Shown here piece by piece: positions 4,782-5,887 of a stretch of 5,887 nucleotides of DNA (the stretch's first letter is position 1; the number at the start of each line of letters is the position of its first letter). Origin of the DNA: Myxococcota bacterium (GTDB lineage Bacteria > Myxococcota > UBA4151); contig JAPKCE010000136.1 in NCBI GenBank assembly GCA_028823075.1, positions 1 to 5,887 of the forward strand, given 5' to 3'. Made by a program: the position numbers and the translations under genes. The notes beneath the pieces are model-generated. The model was not told the origin of the DNA, did no database searches, and was given only the letters and a program-made list of their open reading frames with translations.

Positions 4782-5887
4782 CTAATTCCAACAATCGATC
4801 CAAAGCCAATCAACACCGGGCGGTGCTGTGGTGAAGCCATTCATATCGGCATCGATCACCGCCTCGGTGGAACCGTTAACCCCGGTGCTGGCTCCATTGG
4901 AATTGGCGTAGCCCAGGGCATTGCAGATGCGCACGCGATTTTCAGTCACGGCTAGAATGGACTGACTGTAGGGGCCGCGCCCAGCAAAGACGCCAACCGG
5001 CGCGAAGCGCAGACAATCGAAATTCGAAGTTTCATAAATGCGAATCCTGCCCCCACCCTCGTCTCGGCAGCGTACCGCGTGGGTGTTGTTCGGGCCCAGT
5101 ACAACGCGCCCGGGGACGATGATCACCTGATAGCCGTTCGGGTCATTTATCTGCGTGCAATTGGTCGCTTCGTTGACGCAATTAGCGCTGCAGCCGTCGC
5201 CAGCGTCGATGTTGCCATCATCGCAACTTTCGACCCCAGCATGCACCACACCATCGCCACAGCGAGGCCTGGCGCAACTGTTGAGACAGGCATCGGTTTG
5301 CACTTGGTTGCCATCATCGCATGCTTCAACGCCGGCCTGAATATGCTGATCGCCGCAAGACGCTGCGCTGCAGTCGTTGAGGCAAGCGTCGGTTTGAACC
5401 TGATTGCCGTCATCGCACGCTTCTACGCCGGCGCGCACCTGGGCGTCGCCGCAACGCGCAACCGTGCAATCGTTCAAACAGGCATCGGTTTGATCTTGGT
5501 TGCCGTCATCGCACGCTTCGATGCCCTCAGCGACCAGGCCGTCACCGCAGCGTTGCAGGGTGCAATCGTTGCGGCAGCCGTCAGTATTGACGCGATTACC
5601 ATCATCGCAGTCTTCAACGCCGGCTTGAATATACTGGTCGCCACAGGACGCCGCGGAACAGTTGTTTAGACAGGCATCGGTTTGCTCACGGTTGCCGTCA
5701 TCACAAACCTCAAAGCCAGCCTCGCCTTCGGCAATATCGACGCGCCGAATGCTGTCGCCGCAGCGGGCTGGGTTGCAGCCGGTTGTGCAGGCGTCGTTGT
5801 CGGCCTCATTGCCGTCGTCGCATTCCTCAAAGCCGTCTTGTTCGGGTGTGAGGTCGTTGCGCTGAATGCCATCACCGCAGGCGGCTA
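4782..5887 (-). CDS. Large exported protein with Myxococcus cysteine-rich repeats (partial, N-terminus beyond right edge)
   Basis: The frame is open to the right edge, with 367 codons visible (first full codon at 5885). A start around 5477 would be artificial because it cuts through the repeats. Visible residues 3-236 are seven DUF4215/TIGR02232-type repeats, each built as CGD(G/Q)...GxExCDDGN...DxC...C. Units 1-2 are a long 39-residue form with an insertion before GFExC; units 3-6 are 32 residues each; unit 7 is a final copy ending in CSANC. Each unit has four Cys, expected to form disulfides outside the cytoplasm. After TNC (about 243) comes an unrecognised C-terminal domain of about 125 residues with scattered Cys (VRC, FDC, RIC, IDC), a glycine-rich middle and the end DWLWIDCWN. 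Similar repeat proteins are usually surface or secreted proteins of myxobacteria with unknown ligand. Signal peptide, start and promoter lie outside the window. The stop is TAG. Confidence 0.92.
   Translation of the reverse strand, partial: AACGDGIQRNDLTPEQDGFEECDDGNEADNDACTTGCNPARCGDSIRRVDIAEGEAGFEVCDDGNREQTDACLNNCSAASCGDQYIQAGVEDCDDGNRVNTDGCRNDCTLQRCGDGLVAEGIEACDDGNQDQTDACLNDCTVARCGDAQVRAGVEACDDGNQVQTDACLNDCSAASCGDQHIQAGVEACDDGNQVQTDACLNSCARPRCGDGVVHAGVESCDDGNIDAGDGCSANCVNEATNCTQINDPNGYQVIIVPGRVVLGPNNTHAVRCRDEGGGRIRIYETSNFDCLRFAPVGVFAGRGPYSQSILAVTENRVRICNALGYANSNGASTGVNGSTEAVIDADMNGFTTAPPGVDWLWIDCWN
5178..5879 (-). repeat. Tandem protein-coding repeat array, seven units (117, 117, 96, 96, 96, 96 and about 84 bp)
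   Basis: Unit borders, each set at the CGD cysteine, read on the minus strand: 5879-5763, 5762-5646, 5645-5550, 5549-5454, 5453-5358, 5357-5262 and 5261-5178. The first two units carry seven extra codons. The protein repeats are close copies, whereas the DNA copies differ at many third codon positions, so this is an old array under protein-level constraint and not a recent expansion. It continues past the right edge (the visible protein opens with AA before the first CGD). Confidence 0.9.

Noticed and set aside
4600..4809. 69-codon minus-strand open frame spanning the convergent gap
   Set aside because: It overlaps the ends of both flanking real genes, has no family likeness, and the candidate terminator lies inside it.
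5262..5645. Regularly spaced 96-bp repeats that could be taken for a CRISPR-like array
   Set aside because: The units are contiguous and in frame, encode CDDGN-type repeats, and have no repeat-spacer pattern.
5079..5669. 196-codon plus-strand open frame with a regular Ala/Ile/Val-rich repeat
   Set aside because: It is the antisense shadow of the Cys-rich repeats; the regularity comes from the minus-strand repeat units, and that frame has clear family motifs.
1..5887. Insertion sequences, tRNA/rRNA genes, CRISPR arrays, toxin-antitoxin or phage-defence genes
   Set aside because: None seen on either strand; no transposase motifs, terminal repeats, tRNA-like cloverleaf or defence-family motifs were recognised, so no new multi-gene system is claimed.

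Overview
The window looks like a chromosome segment from a myxobacterium-like bacterium (Myxococcota in the broad sense, for example a Bradymonadales- or Nannocystaceae-type lineage). The argument rests on protein style. There is a long tandem array of Myxococcus-type cysteine-rich repeats (CGDG...CDDGN...DxC...C, the DUF4215/TIGR02232 type). There is also a lipoprotein with a DAG-rich linker and a fibrinogen-like module. Base composition looks moderate by eye, only somewhat above half G+C, well below classical soil myxobacteria, so a marine or uncultured relative is possible. This placement is inference.

Layout, left to right. Positions 1-441 (minus) hold the start of an NAD(P)-binding SDR-like protein resembling YbjT, cut by the left edge. 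It overlaps by 8 bases the end of a complete [4Fe-4S] photolyase/cryptochrome-like gene (434-2056, minus); the two form a translationally coupled pair with a candidate promoter at 2084-2111. Positions 2057-2364 carry that promoter, a doubtful 63-codon hydrophobic ORF and a small hairpin. Positions 2365-3315 (minus) encode a secreted lipoprotein with a fibrinogen-like domain. Positions 3530-3823 (minus) hold a previously unlisted broken gene: a short lipoprotein with one cysteine-rich repeat, interrupted by a single in-frame TAG. Divergently from it, 3939-4634 (plus) encodes a metallo-beta-lactamase-fold hydrolase with a lipoprotein-type signal. Positions 4635-4781 are a convergent gap with a candidate terminator. 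From 4782 to the right edge (minus) is the C-terminal part of a large exported protein with seven visible cysteine-rich repeats and an unrecognised C-terminal domain.

How they fit together: the photolyase and SDR gene plausibly act as one light/UV-related operon. The fibrinogen-like lipoprotein, the broken small lipoprotein and the repeat protein belong to the same class of disulfide-rich envelope or surface proteins, but they are separate transcription units with no obvious shared pathway. I see no convincing new multi-gene system. The most notable items are the amber-interrupted lipoprotein, and the repeat array whose protein copies are identical over stretches where the DNA has diverged at synonymous sites.
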